From Candidatus Binatia bacterium (GTDB lineage: Bacteria > Desulfobacterota > Binatia > Bin18): a stretch of DNA of 64,000 nt. The stretch covers positions 2,045,925 through 2,109,924 of the forward strand of contig OX638322.1 of NCBI GenBank assembly GCA_951812575.1, written 5' to 3'. This document shows positions 8,422 through 17,641 of the stretch, piece by piece. The position numbers and the translations under genes were made by a program. Numbering within the stretch: the first letter of the stretch is position 1; each line of letters starts with the position of its first letter. The notes below the pieces were generated by a model, which worked only from the letters and a program-made list of their open reading frames with translations, did not search any database and had not been told where the DNA came from.

Positions 8422-8486
8422 CCCCCTCACCCCAGCCCCCTTCGACTTCGCTCAGGACAAGCTCTCCCTCCAGGGGAGAGGGAGTA
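8422..8486. repeat. Composite palindromic intergenic repeat with nested 24-bp insert
   Basis: The flanks read CCCCTCACCCCAGCCC and TCTCCCTCC...GGGAGAGGGAGTAG, nearly identical to the element at 13561-13604. They are split here by a 24-bp segment containing TTCGACTTCGCTCAGGACAAG, a motif type known as a widespread small repeat in GC-rich genomes. The outer element folds into a TCTCCC/GGGAGA hairpin. The remaining intergenic DNA to 8707 shows no convincing gene. Confidence 0.8.
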
Positions 8487-8707
8487 GCTCTTGGATTCTT
8501 TCCCCGAGTTTTTCTTGGGAGACCGACTCTTGGTGACTAACAAGGGAAAGTAGGGCCAGCACCACTTGTTGTGTTGCTCCGATTTCTGCTGCCAAGCAGT
8601 CAAGCTGTTTATGGCGCGGGGTCTGATGAATAAGCGGCTACGGTACAAGGACTTGGTGGGGAAGTGAGAAATGAAAAGGCCCAGTCAATCAGCCGGGCTC
8701 GATTGCT

Positions 8708-9364
8708 CTACTCCGCTGCACGAGCAGATTGATGCTTGGCCATCATAGTTGCTACATCAAAATCAAAAATCCTTGCCGATACAACCTCACTCATGGGCAT
8801 AACTACACGAAAGTAGTTCAAGCTAAGTTTGAGTTCTGAAATTGCTCTGCGAATAAAATGGCCATATCTGGTAGTTACTTCCAATTCCTGGGTGTCTTTA
8901 TCCCGGTATCCGCTCAAAAGTGGGATTAAGGCAATATCCGACTTGTCGCCTCCAAGACCAGGTTCTAAGACTGATCCGATGTATACCTTCCCGCTTCGCA
9001 GGGAGACTTCGACGAACAAATCCTTTCTGAATGCTTCATCAAGGAGCAATTCAACAAGACCCCCTGCCTTTTCCGCCGCTCGACGAGCGGCCCTCCCTGA
9101 CCTGTAGAAAATATTGAATAAGGGGGGTGCAATCGAGGCCAACACAAAGACCATGAAATTGATGTCTTTGTGGCCTGGGTCGGATGTTCCCAAGTAGATG
9201 TTTGCAACTATGGCGACAACAAACAAAAATATTCCAGCAATGGCTGATTTGAAGAATAAGTGATATCCAGATTCACGAGAAATGCGATATCGCGTGGCAT
9301 TGCAGAGAATCAGAAACAGATATCCAGCAAGAGTTGGAACGAACAGCCACTCTAGCTGTTTCAT
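8708..9364 (-). CDS. Membrane protein of unknown function with cytoplasmic C-terminal domain
   Basis: 218 residues. Three hydrophobic segments lie in the first half: about 8-23 (VPTLAGYLFLILCNAT), 37-57 (FFKSAIAGIFLFVVAIVANIY) and 71-87. A charged domain of about 125 residues follows, with SLRSGKVYIGSVLEPG and a C-terminal FRVVMPMSEVVSARIFDFD. The phrase 'LRSGKVYIGSV' resembles small beta-barrel domains of uncharacterised membrane proteins. I do not recognise a named family. The ATG overlaps the stop of the upstream gene (ATGA), so the two are translationally coupled. The DNA is visibly AT-richer than its neighbours, which hints at acquisition. Confidence 0.65.
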   Translation of the reverse strand: MKQLEWLFVPTLAGYLFLILCNATRYRISRESGYHLFFKSAIAGIFLFVVAIVANIYLGTSDPGHKDINFMVFVLASIAPPLFNIFYRSGRAARRAAEKAGGLVELLLDEAFRKDLFVEVSLRSGKVYIGSVLEPGLGGDKSDIALIPLLSGYRDKDTQELEVTTRYGHFIRRAISELKLSLNYFRVVMPMSEVVSARIFDFDVATMMAKHQSARAAE

Positions 9365-9567
9365 CGTGCGTCTTTATTGCCCGTTGTCTTTTCTTCTGCC
9401 TCTTTCTCGTAAAGGCTATCAAGTTGATCTATTTTTTTCATCCAGTCTTCGTTGTTACGGAAGTGTTCGTCCGCATCAACATAACGCGATCCGTTAGGAC
9501 GAACTTTGACATGAGGGCCGTAGCCTTCGTTACTGTCTTTCTTCCCAAATAGGCGCTCTAATACCAT
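9361..9567 (-). CDS. Small hydrophilic protein of unknown function
   Basis: 68 residues starting MVLERLFGKKDSNEGYG, with a GGAGGGG site 7 bases upstream. A longer frame from 9618 is possible but lacks such a site. The protein is charged and probably helical in its C-terminal half (DWMKKIDQLDSLYEKEAEEK). It has no cysteines or catalytic motif that I recognise. It overlaps the membrane-protein gene by four bases, making a two-gene operon whose products may interact. Base composition is AT-richer than the surroundings, like its partner. Confidence 0.6.
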   Translation of the reverse strand: MVLERLFGKKDSNEGYGPHVKVRPNGSRYVDADEHFRNNEDWMKKIDQLDSLYEKEAEEKTTGNKDAR

Positions 9568-9682
9568 CGAACCCCTCCATGTTATGCCCAGCTGCATCAT
9601 CAAGGCTAAAGCTGGCACTTGTAGAAAAAATTGTCAACACAGGTTGGGAAATAAGAGGAGGGAATGGAGGCGCACGAAGGCT

Positions 9683-9807
9683 CCCCTCTTTGGGTAACGT
9701 GGTATATAAGCCCCTCCTTGGAGGGGTGGCGGTGGCCCGAAGGGTCGGGGTGGGTTTCTCTGGTGCCCTTCGTAGAGCCTGCCCAGCCGCTGTGACACAA
9801 AGAGGGG
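9683..9807. repeat. Foldback intergenic element with 10-bp terminal inverted repeats
   Basis: CCCCTCTTTG at the left end is matched by CAAAGAGGGG at the right end. The interior carries GCCCCTCCTTGGAGGGG hairpins and the segment GGTGGCCCGAAGGG...GGGGTGGGTTT that recurs at 17425-17450. There is no coding potential and no transposase. The 314-base gap upstream of the mutase gene (9568-9881) is largely this element. It behaves like a REP/MITE-type repeat and may form a strong RNA hairpin if transcribed. Confidence 0.7.
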
Positions 9808-9881
9808 ATGCAGGAGGTTGTCTCTCCGCCGGTTTTACTGTAGGCAAAGAGCCTGTTTTTCTGCCGATTTGAGGATGCGTT

Positions 9882-11549
<1,668 letters not shown>

Positions 11550-11571
11550 ATCCCCCCCTCACTGGGGGGAT
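11550..11571. repeat. Short C/G palindrome between mutase and dehydrogenase genes
   Basis: ATCCCCCC and GGGGGGAT form an 8-bp perfect stem around a six-base loop, immediately after the mutase stop. No T-run follows, so it is more likely a member of the CCCC/GGGG intergenic palindrome family than a classical terminator. It could still reduce read-through into the dehydrogenase gene 18 bp further on. Confidence 0.6.
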
Positions 11572-11589
11572 CCGAACAGGAGGGGAGCC

Positions 11590-12672
11590 ATGAAGGGGAC
11601 CGTCAGTTTTATTCCCAAGGCGCGAACCATAGAGTTTTTTGAGTACGACCTGCCCGAGGTTGCCGAGGGCGCCATTCTGACCGAAGTGAGTCGCACGAAT
11701 GTGTGCGGCTCCGAGGTTCATATGTGGCGCGGCGAGTTTGGCAAGCGGGGTGTCATGCCCGGCCACGAGATGGTGGGCCGGGTGTATAAGCTGGGCAAGG
11801 GCGTCACCCACGATACGGCCGGGCAACCCCTAAAAGAGGGCGACCGGATTGCGCCGGTCTATTACGAGACCTGCGGCAAGTGTGTGAACTGCCGGGCCGG
11901 AAACGCGGCGGCGTGTGTGGTGCTGGGCATTCGCGCCCGGCGCGTCGGTCCGCACGACCCACCGCATTTTCATACGCCGTTTGCCACGCACTACTACATC
12001 CATCCCGGCCAGCATGTCTACAAAGTGCCGGACAACGTGCCCGACCACGCTGCCTCGGCCGCCAACTGCGCCTTGTCCGAGGTCTTCTTTGGGCTGGACC
12101 AGGCCCAGCTCAGCTATGAAGAAACCCTGGTAGTGCAGGGCGCCGGCGGGCTCGGTTTGCACGCCATGGCCGTGGCAAAGGCCAGGGGCGCGCGGGTCAT
12201 TGCCATTGACGGCGTGGACCTGCGTCTCCAGCGGGCCAAAGCCTTTGGCGCGGACGAGATCGTTGACATGCGTGAGTATACCGACACCAGAGCGCGGGTC
12301 GGGCGAGTGCGGGAGCTGACCGACGGCCTTGGCGCCGATGTGGTCCTAGAGGTGGCCGGCGTGCCTCAGGCATTTCTGGAATCCCTCAATCTGGTGCGGA
12401 ACGGCGGGCGGGTCATTGAGATCGGCAATATCTCCCTGGGGATGACCGTCGAAGTTCCGCCGGCGCTCATTACCTTCAAGTCGCTCCAGATCATTGGCGT
12501 GGCCACCTATAACCCGCACTATTTGCACAAGGCGCTGAATTTTCTGTCCGCGCATATGGATACTTATCCGTATCACGAACTGGTTGACGCCGAGTTCCCG
12601 CTTGCTCAGGCGGGCGAAGCCATGGAGAAATCAGACCGCAAGGAAATCACCCGCGCTTCGCTGCTGCCGTAG
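11590..12672 (+). CDS. Zinc-binding medium-chain alcohol dehydrogenase family protein
   Basis: 360 residues. The start is the ATG after GGAGGGGAGCC, and an upstream in-frame ATG within the mutase gene is rejected. The catalytic zinc ligand region TNVCGSEVHMWRGEFG and GHEMVGRV are present. A structural-zinc-like cysteine cluster, CGKCVNCRAGNAAAC, follows. The NAD(P)-binding Rossmann motif VVQGAGGLGLHAMAVAKARGA lies at about residue 180. Such enzymes oxidise alcohols or polyols or reduce aldehydes. Because the gene sits between a mutase and a thioesterase, a CoA-linked acid or aldehyde substrate is plausible but unproven. Confidence 0.88.
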   Translation: MKGTVSFIPKARTIEFFEYDLPEVAEGAILTEVSRTNVCGSEVHMWRGEFGKRGVMPGHEMVGRVYKLGKGVTHDTAGQPLKEGDRIAPVYYETCGKCVNCRAGNAAACVVLGIRARRVGPHDPPHFHTPFATHYYIHPGQHVYKVPDNVPDHAASAANCALSEVFFGLDQAQLSYEETLVVQGAGGLGLHAMAVAKARGARVIAIDGVDLRLQRAKAFGADEIVDMREYTDTRARVGRVRELTDGLGADVVLEVAGVPQAFLESLNLVRNGGRVIEIGNISLGMTVEVPPALITFKSLQIIGVATYNPHYLHKALNFLSAHMDTYPYHELVDAEFPLAQAGEAMEKSDRKEITRASLLP

Positions 12673-12703
12673 GCCGAGCGACGACAGGCATGTGGAGGAA
12701 GGC

Positions 12704-13084
12704 ATGAAAGACACACTCAGAACCGGCATGATCTTTGAGCAGACCATTTCGACCACACCCGATATGGGCATCGTGCATCTCGGGCCGGACGCGCCGCGCA
12801 TGTATTCCACGCCGGCCATGATTCAGTTGATGGAAGGCACCTGCGTGCGGTTTCTCACCCCCTATATGAACGAGGGCGAGCAGACGGTCGGCTTCCACGT
12901 GGATGTCCGGCATCTGGCGCCTACCCAGATTGGCCAGCGGGTGACCGGCCGGGCCCGTCTGGAGGAAATCAAGGGCCGGCGGCTCAAGTTTACGGTTGAG
13001 GCCTATAACGAGGAAGGCACCAAGATTGGCGAGGGCCTGCACGAACGCGCGGTGATCGATATCAGTCGTTTTTCCGAGTCCTAA
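12704..13084 (+). CDS. Hot-dog thioesterase, fluoroacetyl-CoA thioesterase (FlK)-like
   Basis: 126 residues from the ATG after TGGAGGAAGGC. The pattern is that of the FlK subgroup: STPAMIQLMEGTC with the Thr and Glu of the catalytic triad, and TVGFHVDVRHLAPTQIG with the catalytic His. It hydrolyses small acyl-CoA thioesters. Specificity for fluoroacetyl-CoA is not implied, since most FlK-like proteins are housekeeping thioesterases. It lies 31 bp after the dehydrogenase and in the same direction, suggesting an operon with the mutase and dehydrogenase. Confidence 0.82.
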   Translation: MKDTLRTGMIFEQTISTTPDMGIVHLGPDAPRMYSTPAMIQLMEGTCVRFLTPYMNEGEQTVGFHVDVRHLAPTQIGQRVTGRARLEEIKGRRLKFTVEAYNEEGTKIGEGLHERAVIDISRFSES

Positions 13085-13090
13085 TCTTCA

Positions 13091-13157
13091 TCCCCTCCCG
13101 AGAGGAGATTGGGGTGGTGATGTGTCGTTTTACCTATTCTCCCTCACCCCGGCCCTC
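13091..13157. repeat. Pair of CCCCTCC-type palindromic intergenic repeats
   Basis: TCCCCTCCCGAGAGGAGATTGGGG and, about 40 bases on, CTCCCTCACCCCGGCCCTCTC resemble the two halves of the element at 13561-13637. They occupy the whole gap between the thioesterase and the convergent tRNA-binding gene. The first half forms a hairpin (CTCCCGAGAG core) and may terminate transcription in both directions. Confidence 0.6.
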
Positions 13158-13162
13158 TCTCC

Positions 13163-13486
13163 CTACCGGACCTGCGAGCCGACCCGGACTCGTTTCTCCG
13201 GGCGTACGACGATGACCTGCTCGCCATCCGAGGCGGCCAGGAGCATGCCCTGGCTCTCGACCCCGCGCAGTTTTGCCGGCTGAAGGTTGGCGACCACCAC
13301 AAGCTGCCGACCGACGAGTTCCTCCGGGCTGTAATGCGCCCGGATGCCCGCCACGAGTTGGCGCTCGGTCTCTTCGCCAATATCGACTGTGAGGACCAGC
13401 AAGCGGTCGGCGTTCGGGTGGGGCTTTGCCGAGGTGACGGTTCCCACCCGCAAATCCATTTTGCTGAACTCTTCAATCGTGACCAT
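13163..13486 (-). CDS. Stand-alone tRNA-binding OB-fold protein (MetG C-domain/CsaA-like)
   Basis: 107 residues matching the EMAP/Trbp111 tRNA-binding domain: IEEFSKMDLRVGTVTSAKPHPNADRLL is split here into SKMDLRVGTV, PHPNADRLLVL, RQLVAGIRAHY, LVVVANLQPAKLRGVESQGMLLAA and a basic tail. This domain usually forms the C-terminus of methionyl-tRNA synthetase. As a free protein it dimerises and binds the outside corner of tRNA, assisting an aminoacyl-tRNA synthetase that lacks its own appendix. No synthetase gene is adjacent. Family and fold are secure, and the partner is unknown. Confidence 0.9.
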   Translation of the reverse strand: MVTIEEFSKMDLRVGTVTSAKPHPNADRLLVLTVDIGEETERQLVAGIRAHYSPEELVGRQLVVVANLQPAKLRGVESQGMLLAASDGEQVIVVRPEKRVRVGSQVR

Positions 13487-13560
13487 ACGACGCCGCTCCT
13501 TTTTGAAATGGGTGTCACTATAGCTGGGTCAGAAGAAAGAGCAACGAGGGGCAAGTTGCA

Positions 13561-13637
13561 TCCCCCTCACCCCAGCCCTCTCCCACCAGGGGAGAGGGAG
13601 TAGAGCATCCCCTCCCGAGAGGGGATTGGGGAGGTTT
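13561..13637. repeat. Composite palindromic intergenic repeat, uninterrupted copy
   Basis: CCCCTCACCCCAGCCC is followed by TCTCCC/GGGAGA and then a perfect CCCCTC-CCGA-GAGGGG hairpin. The first 44 bases match 8422-8486 except that the 24-bp insert is missing here. It lies between the divergently oriented tRNA-binding and JAMM peptidase genes, so it would sit in their 5' regions. Confidence 0.8.
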
Positions 13638-13705
13638 GGCATTTTGACTTTTCTACGGGAGACAGCCATAATCCGGGAGTTACGCGACGAGAAGGAAACG
13701 CTGGA

Positions 13706-14173
13706 GTGGTACAGCTTACGTCCGAGACACACGCGGCCCTGAGTCAGCACGCGCGGGAGACCTTTCCGGAGGAGTGCTGTGGGGCCATTATGCGGGTGGA
13801 CGGACGTGAGGAAGTCCGCCGCATTGCCAATATTCAAAACGCCATGCACGCCAAGGACCCGCACACCTATCCGCGGGATGCCACGATTGCGTATCTCATG
13901 GAGCCCACAGAACTGCTGGCCGTACTGAAAGCGGTCGATGCCGGGGCCGAGCTGGCGGCATTCTACCATTCCCATCCCAACCATGACGCCTATTTTTCCG
14001 CTGAAGACAAAGCCCAAGCCATGTTCGGTGACGAACCGTCCTACCCGGATGCCTCGTATCTGGTGATCTCCATCTATGAGCGTGAGGTCAGAACCATCAA
14101 GGCGTTTGGTTGGGACGACACCAGCAGGGATTTTGTTGAAACCGAGTGTCAGGTCTTGGGAGAGAACGGATAG
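13706..14173 (+). CDS. JAMM/Mov34 (M67) metallopeptidase
   Basis: 155 residues from a GTG start. The zinc-binding JAMM signature is complete: an early Glu in FPEECCG, and HSHPNHDAYFSAED matching H-x-H-x(7,8)-S-x2-D. Bacterial members with this compact form cleave peptide or isopeptide bonds next to small sulfur-carrier proteins, activating them for cysteine or cofactor synthesis. No ThiS/CysO-like carrier gene is adjacent, so the substrate is unknown. The next gene, encoding an outer-membrane protein, follows after 46 bp. Confidence 0.88.
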   Translation: MVQLTSETHAALSQHARETFPEECCGAIMRVDGREEVRRIANIQNAMHAKDPHTYPRDATIAYLMEPTELLAVLKAVDAGAELAAFYHSHPNHDAYFSAEDKAQAMFGDEPSYPDASYLVISIYEREVRTIKAFGWDDTSRDFVETECQVLGENG

Positions 14174-14219
14174 CCTGCTCCAGCCCAAGGAAGGGGACGC
14201 AAAAGAAGGAGAGAACAGG

Positions 14220-14852
14220 ATGACGATAAAACAGGTGAAACGTGGGCTGTGTGCCCTGGTCGCGGCGGGCGGGATGCTGGGCCTCGTGACTTCCACTGTC
14301 TGGGCGAACGATTTACCCAAGGCGGGCACGTGGTCGCTCGGGATACAGTCCGGCTATACCATCAGCGCGGACTCCGGGTCACGGAAAATTGAAAAAGTCC
14401 CGGTGCATCTCCGCATTGGCTATACGGCCTTTCAGGGCTCCAAATGGTTTCTGCCCAAAGGCGCGCTCGAAATCGCTACCGAGCCGTTTGGCTCCATAAT
14501 AACCCAAAAATCTCGGGGCCGGGGGCTTGAGCGCCACAAAGGCTCTTTTGAAGTCGGCCTGATGCTGCCGGTGCTGACCTATCATTTTGATCTCGGCATT
14601 CCGTTCTACCCCTATATCGAGGGCGGCCTGGGCGTCATGTACCACAACCTTCAGGGCTATGATCTCGGAGGCGGCCTCAATTTTGCCGAAATGGTAGGCG
14701 GTGGCGGCACCTATTTTATTGACGACAATCTGGCCATTAATTTTGGCTATCGTTTCCGGCACGCCTCGAACGCCAGCCTGTATGACGAAAACCGGGGCTT
14801 GAATACGCACACCTTTACTGCAGGATTCTCGTATCTGCTGCCGGCCCAATAG
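14220..14852 (+). CDS. PagL-like lipid A deacylase (acyloxyacyl hydrolase family), outer membrane
   Basis: 210 residues starting MTIKQVKRGLCALVAAGG, with a signal peptide likely cleaved after TVWA. The mature part alternates short amphipathic strands (eight-stranded barrel size) with aromatic girdle residues. The C-terminal FGYRFRHASNASLYDENRGLNTHTF matches the PagL catalytic His-x-Ser-Asn region and the following N-x-G-x-N loop. PagL removes the 3-O acyl chain from lipid A, so its presence implies LPS. The Glu of the catalytic triad is probably DE in LYDEN. The start follows AAGAAGGAGAG. Confidence 0.75.
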   Translation: MTIKQVKRGLCALVAAGGMLGLVTSTVWANDLPKAGTWSLGIQSGYTISADSGSRKIEKVPVHLRIGYTAFQGSKWFLPKGALEIATEPFGSIITQKSRGRGLERHKGSFEVGLMLPVLTYHFDLGIPFYPYIEGGLGVMYHNLQGYDLGGGLNFAEMVGGGGTYFIDDNLAINFGYRFRHASNASLYDENRGLNTHTFTAGFSYLLPAQ

Positions 14853-14887
14853 CGGCCAGCGCCGATGGGTTCGGAAAGAAGCGCGTG

Positions 14888-15472
14888 ATGGCGGAGAGAA
14901 AGAAAAAAAAGCCCAGGGACAGTGAGTGGTGGGTGGAGGAGCACAAAAGCCGTGAGCGGGCAAAGCAGTCCGAACGGCAGGCTCCGGCTGGGGCCTCATT
15001 TTTCAAGACCGTCGAGGATTACGACCAGGTCCAGGCCGAAAAGAATCTGACCGACCTGAACGCGCAACTCTTAGCCCAGGCCGACCCAGCACCCGGCGCC
15101 TGGGGCTATGTGGCTCTGCTCGAAAAAAAATCATCACAACGCGAGATTGAGAAGGTCAAGCGCGCCATGCCACTGTCGCCGAATCTGCGCGGCGCCATTG
15201 TAGACTCCGGTCTGTCGCTACGCGCCATTGTGACCGATACCCAGGAACTGGGGCTTTTGATGGAGTTCAATTTCATTCAGGAGGCCTCGTTCGATTGTTG
15301 GATCCGCAACGAATGGGTGAGCGAACAAGTCTTTCGGGGGAAAAACGAACTGCTCAAGCGTTCCGAACGCCTCCTCAAGCGCTATCTGCGCCGCGCGACG
15401 CAGGCCGGCCAGGAGTTCTTTGACGCTCCGAGTCCGAGTGGAGCTTTACCGCCGGCGCGGACCGAGTGGTAA
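14888..15472 (+). CDS. Conserved protein of unknown function, lysine-rich N-terminus
   Basis: 194 residues. The start is probably the ATG at 14888, and a GTG three bases earlier is possible. The first 30 residues are strongly charged (MAERKKKKPRDSEWW). A mixed domain follows with LPLSPNLRGAIVDSG-like and TDTQELGLLMEFNFIQEASFD segments, then a helical C-terminus (NELLKRSERLLKRYLRR). There is no signal peptide, membrane helix or cysteine motif. I do not recognise the family. It sits 35 bp after the PagL-like gene in the same direction. Confidence 0.6.
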   Translation: MAERKKKKPRDSEWWVEEHKSRERAKQSERQAPAGASFFKTVEDYDQVQAEKNLTDLNAQLLAQADPAPGAWGYVALLEKKSSQREIEKVKRAMPLSPNLRGAIVDSGLSLRAIVTDTQELGLLMEFNFIQEASFDCWIRNEWVSEQVFRGKNELLKRSERLLKRYLRRATQAGQEFFDAPSPSGALPPARTEW

Positions 15473-15533
15473 GCGCCGGGTGTCGCCACGACGCGCTGAC
15501 GCGTTGAAAAACCGCATCCCCAAGGAGGAAGCT

Positions 15534-16376
15534 ATGCCGAGTACTGCATCCCGCCTGCGCGCCATGCTCAACGGCCCCGAGATGGTCGTTGCGCCGTTCA
15601 TCTTTGACGCGTTTCAGGCCAAGATTGCCCAGGACGTGGGGTTTGAGGCCGTGTATATGACCGGGTTCGGGACGGCGGCCTCGCGCGGCTTCCCGGATGT
15701 GGGGCTGCTGACCATGGCCGAGATGGTCGAGAATGTGCGCGCTATTGCGAACGCCATTGATATTCCCCTGGTATGCGATGCGGACACCGGCTATGGCAAC
15801 CCGGTGAATGTCTACCGGACCGTCCGCGAATACGAGGCGGCCGGAGCGGCGGCGTTGCACATGGAAGACCAGGTGTGGCCCAAGCGGTGTGGCTTTTTAT
15901 CCGGGAAGCAAGTCATTCCCATGGCCGACATGGTCCCGAAAGTCAAAGCCGCGTGCGACGCCCGCCGCAGTCCGGACTTCGTGATTATTGCCCGCACCGA
16001 CGCCCTGGCGGTCAATGGCTGGGACGATGTCATCCAGCGTGCCAGGGCGTATAGAGAAGCCGGCGCCGATCTCATCTTTGTGGACGGAATTAAAACGCAC
16101 GATGATATCAAGCGCTACGTCCAGGAACTCGGCGACCTGCCGCTGCTGTATAACGGGCAACTGCTGCCCGTCCAGGAACTCGCCACATACGGCTTCAAGC
16201 TGACGATTTATTCCGCCACCCTGATGGCCGCCTACATCCGTATGCGCGACGCCATGCAGGAACTCAAAACAACGGGTAGTATTGCGCAGGATGCAGGCTG
16301 GGCGTCGTTTGAAGAGCTGACGACCCTGCTCGGTGTGCCGGAAGCCATGGAACTGGGCAAGAAGTACGAAGGGTGA
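15534..16376 (+). CDS. Isocitrate lyase/PEP mutase family enzyme
   Basis: 280 residues starting after CAAGGAGGAAGC. This is a TIM-barrel enzyme with AGFEAVYMTGFG-like entry, the metal site LVCDADTGYGNP, HMEDQVWPKRCGF with the loop Cys of the lyase subgroup, and IIARTDALAVNGWDD. Family members include methylisocitrate lyase, oxaloacetate decarboxylase and carboxyphosphonoenolpyruvate mutase. KRCG followed by a short loop favours a 2,3-disubstituted malate lyase or oxaloacetate decarboxylase over PEP mutase. Linkage to methylmalonyl-CoA mutase would be consistent with propionate-type metabolism. Confidence 0.87.
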   Translation: MPSTASRLRAMLNGPEMVVAPFIFDAFQAKIAQDVGFEAVYMTGFGTAASRGFPDVGLLTMAEMVENVRAIANAIDIPLVCDADTGYGNPVNVYRTVREYEAAGAAALHMEDQVWPKRCGFLSGKQVIPMADMVPKVKAACDARRSPDFVIIARTDALAVNGWDDVIQRARAYREAGADLIFVDGIKTHDDIKRYVQELGDLPLLYNGQLLPVQELATYGFKLTIYSATLMAAYIRMRDAMQELKTTGSIAQDAGWASFEELTTLLGVPEAMELGKKYEG

Positions 16377-16398
16377 GGCTTAGCTTCGGAGAAGGATA

Positions 16399-16418
16399 AT
16401 CCCCTCCAGGGAGGGGAT
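16399..16418. terminator. Bidirectional hairpin between convergent genes
   Basis: ATCCCCT and AGGGGAT form a 7-bp stem with a six-base loop, and the T-rich stretch CAATTTTTC follows ten bases later on the plus strand. It lies between the stop codons of the PEP-mutase-family gene and the ferredoxin gene, as expected for shared transcription termination. It belongs to the same CCCCTCC palindrome family as other intergenic repeats here. Confidence 0.6.
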
Positions 16419-16440
16419 AGGACTGCAATTTTTCTGTGGT

Positions 16441-17274
16441 CTAGCCCACCCGCTGAAAGCCGAATAGCGACAGACGCCGGTGGGTTCTGCCTGCCGGCTT
16501 TGCCTTGGCAACCTCTTGCTTGAGGGCCGCTGAGAAATTTTCGAGGTCCACGCGCTTCCGCTCCTCAAACTCCTCAAGCTCACGCTGCCGTTTTGCTTGA
16601 AACGCCTCAAAGTCGCTGACCCACTGCGCATGGAAGCTGTCCAGGGCCGTGGCGACATCCTTGAACATAGAGGAATTGACCACGAGCGACACGCCACAAT
16701 GGGTACAGTAGAAGACCACGCCAATCCGAAAATGCCGAAAAGGCGCGCTGTATTCTCCGTCGCAGCGATGGCAGTTAATCGGCACTTCCCATTCGTCTAC
16801 GCTCGGAATGGAGAGCGAAGAGGCTGCAACCGGGGCCGGAGCGGCTGCCGGTGTTGGGGCGGCGACTGGGGCAGGTGGTGGAGCCGGGGCCGCCTCAGGT
16901 GTCGCCTCGGCCTCAGCCGGAGCCGGAGCGGCTTCTCCACCTTCGCCCTTGAAGCGGGAAGGGAAATCATCCCCAAACGTCTGCTCGGGATGTAACTCCT
17001 TCGCTCGTGCCAGTAACGCTTCTTCTGTCTCTACGATGTCCGGGTTGGGGAGACAGCAGTCCACCGGACAGACGGCCGCACACGCCTCCTGATCGAAAAA
17101 GCCCACGCACTCCGTGCATTTGTCCGGGACGATATAGAAGATGTCGTCATCAATGGCCGGGTTCTGGGCGCCGTTAAACTCCCACTCTACCCCGCCTTGA
17201 TAGATGGCGGTATTGGGACACTCGGGCTCACACGCCCCGCAGTTAATGCAGTCCTCGGTGATTATCGTCGCCAT
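16441..17274 (-). CDS. Two-cluster ferredoxin fused to a zinc-ribbon and coiled-coil tail
   Basis: 277 residues. Residues 1-80 form a YfhL/Fdx-like ferredoxin with two Cys motifs, CINCGACEPECP and CTECVGFFDQEACAAVCP, binding two [4Fe-4S] clusters. Residues 118-160 are an Ala/Pro linker. Residues 170-200 hold a zinc ribbon (INCHRCDG and YCTHCG). The tail (about 205-260) is a charged coiled coil with FQAKRQRELEEFEERKRVDLE. The N-terminal half is standard and would carry low-potential electrons. The C-terminal half is unusual and may dock the ferredoxin onto a partner. Confidence 0.85.
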   Translation of the reverse strand: MATIITEDCINCGACEPECPNTAIYQGGVEWEFNGAQNPAIDDDIFYIVPDKCTECVGFFDQEACAAVCPVDCCLPNPDIVETEEALLARAKELHPEQTFGDDFPSRFKGEGGEAAPAPAEAEATPEAAPAPPPAPVAAPTPAAAPAPVAASSLSIPSVDEWEVPINCHRCDGEYSAPFRHFRIGVVFYCTHCGVSLVVNSSMFKDVATALDSFHAQWVSDFEAFQAKRQRELEEFEERKRVDLENFSAALKQEVAKAKPAGRTHRRLSLFGFQRVG

Positions 17275-17409
17275 TGCCGGTCACTCCCTTTGCCTGTCCG
17301 CTCCTGCTAGCGTCGGTTTAGGGGTAGCGACCAGTCAAGCGGCTGTCAATAACCCTGACCTGGACCCGGATAGCGGTAAGTCCTTCTCCTTGAGTGACAA
17401 TTCTCCTTA

Positions 17410-17519
17410 TCCCCTCTCGGAAGGGGTGGCCCGAAGGGCCGGGGTGGGTTTCCCTCACGTACGCTCTGTCTGGAGAACCCACCCCACCGCTCCGCGGCAC
17501 CCCTCCAAGGAGGGGTGGT
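17410..17519. repeat. Large GC-rich foldback element in intergenic gap
   Basis: Contains CCCCTCTCGGAAGGGG, a GGGGTGGGTT arm matched 25 bases later by AACCCACCCC, and a terminal CCCCTCCAAGGAGGGG. The GGTGGCCCGAAGGGCCGGGG core is shared with 9720-9750. The 367-base gap between the ferredoxin and MBL genes contains this element and no credible gene. The rest (17520-17641) shows nothing distinctive. Confidence 0.7.
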
Positions 17520-17641
17520 CGTACTTTCCAAATTGCTACGCCCCTCCTGGTTGCCCTGCCTTGCAAACCGGGAAGACACAACGGATAATGTCGCTCACGG
17601 TTTGAACCTCGAATAATCCAAAAACAGACTGCACCGCTGTC

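Noticed and set aside
8306..8540. Open frames of 70-76 codons over the tRNA-Leu gene
   Set aside because: They run through the tRNA and the palindromic repeat, lack ribosome-binding sites, and their C-termini are repeat-derived peptides.
8540..8660. Short frame ending MARGLMNKRLRYKDLVGK
   Set aside because: Fewer than 40 codons, no ribosome-binding site and no family resemblance; possibly a chance frame or remnant.
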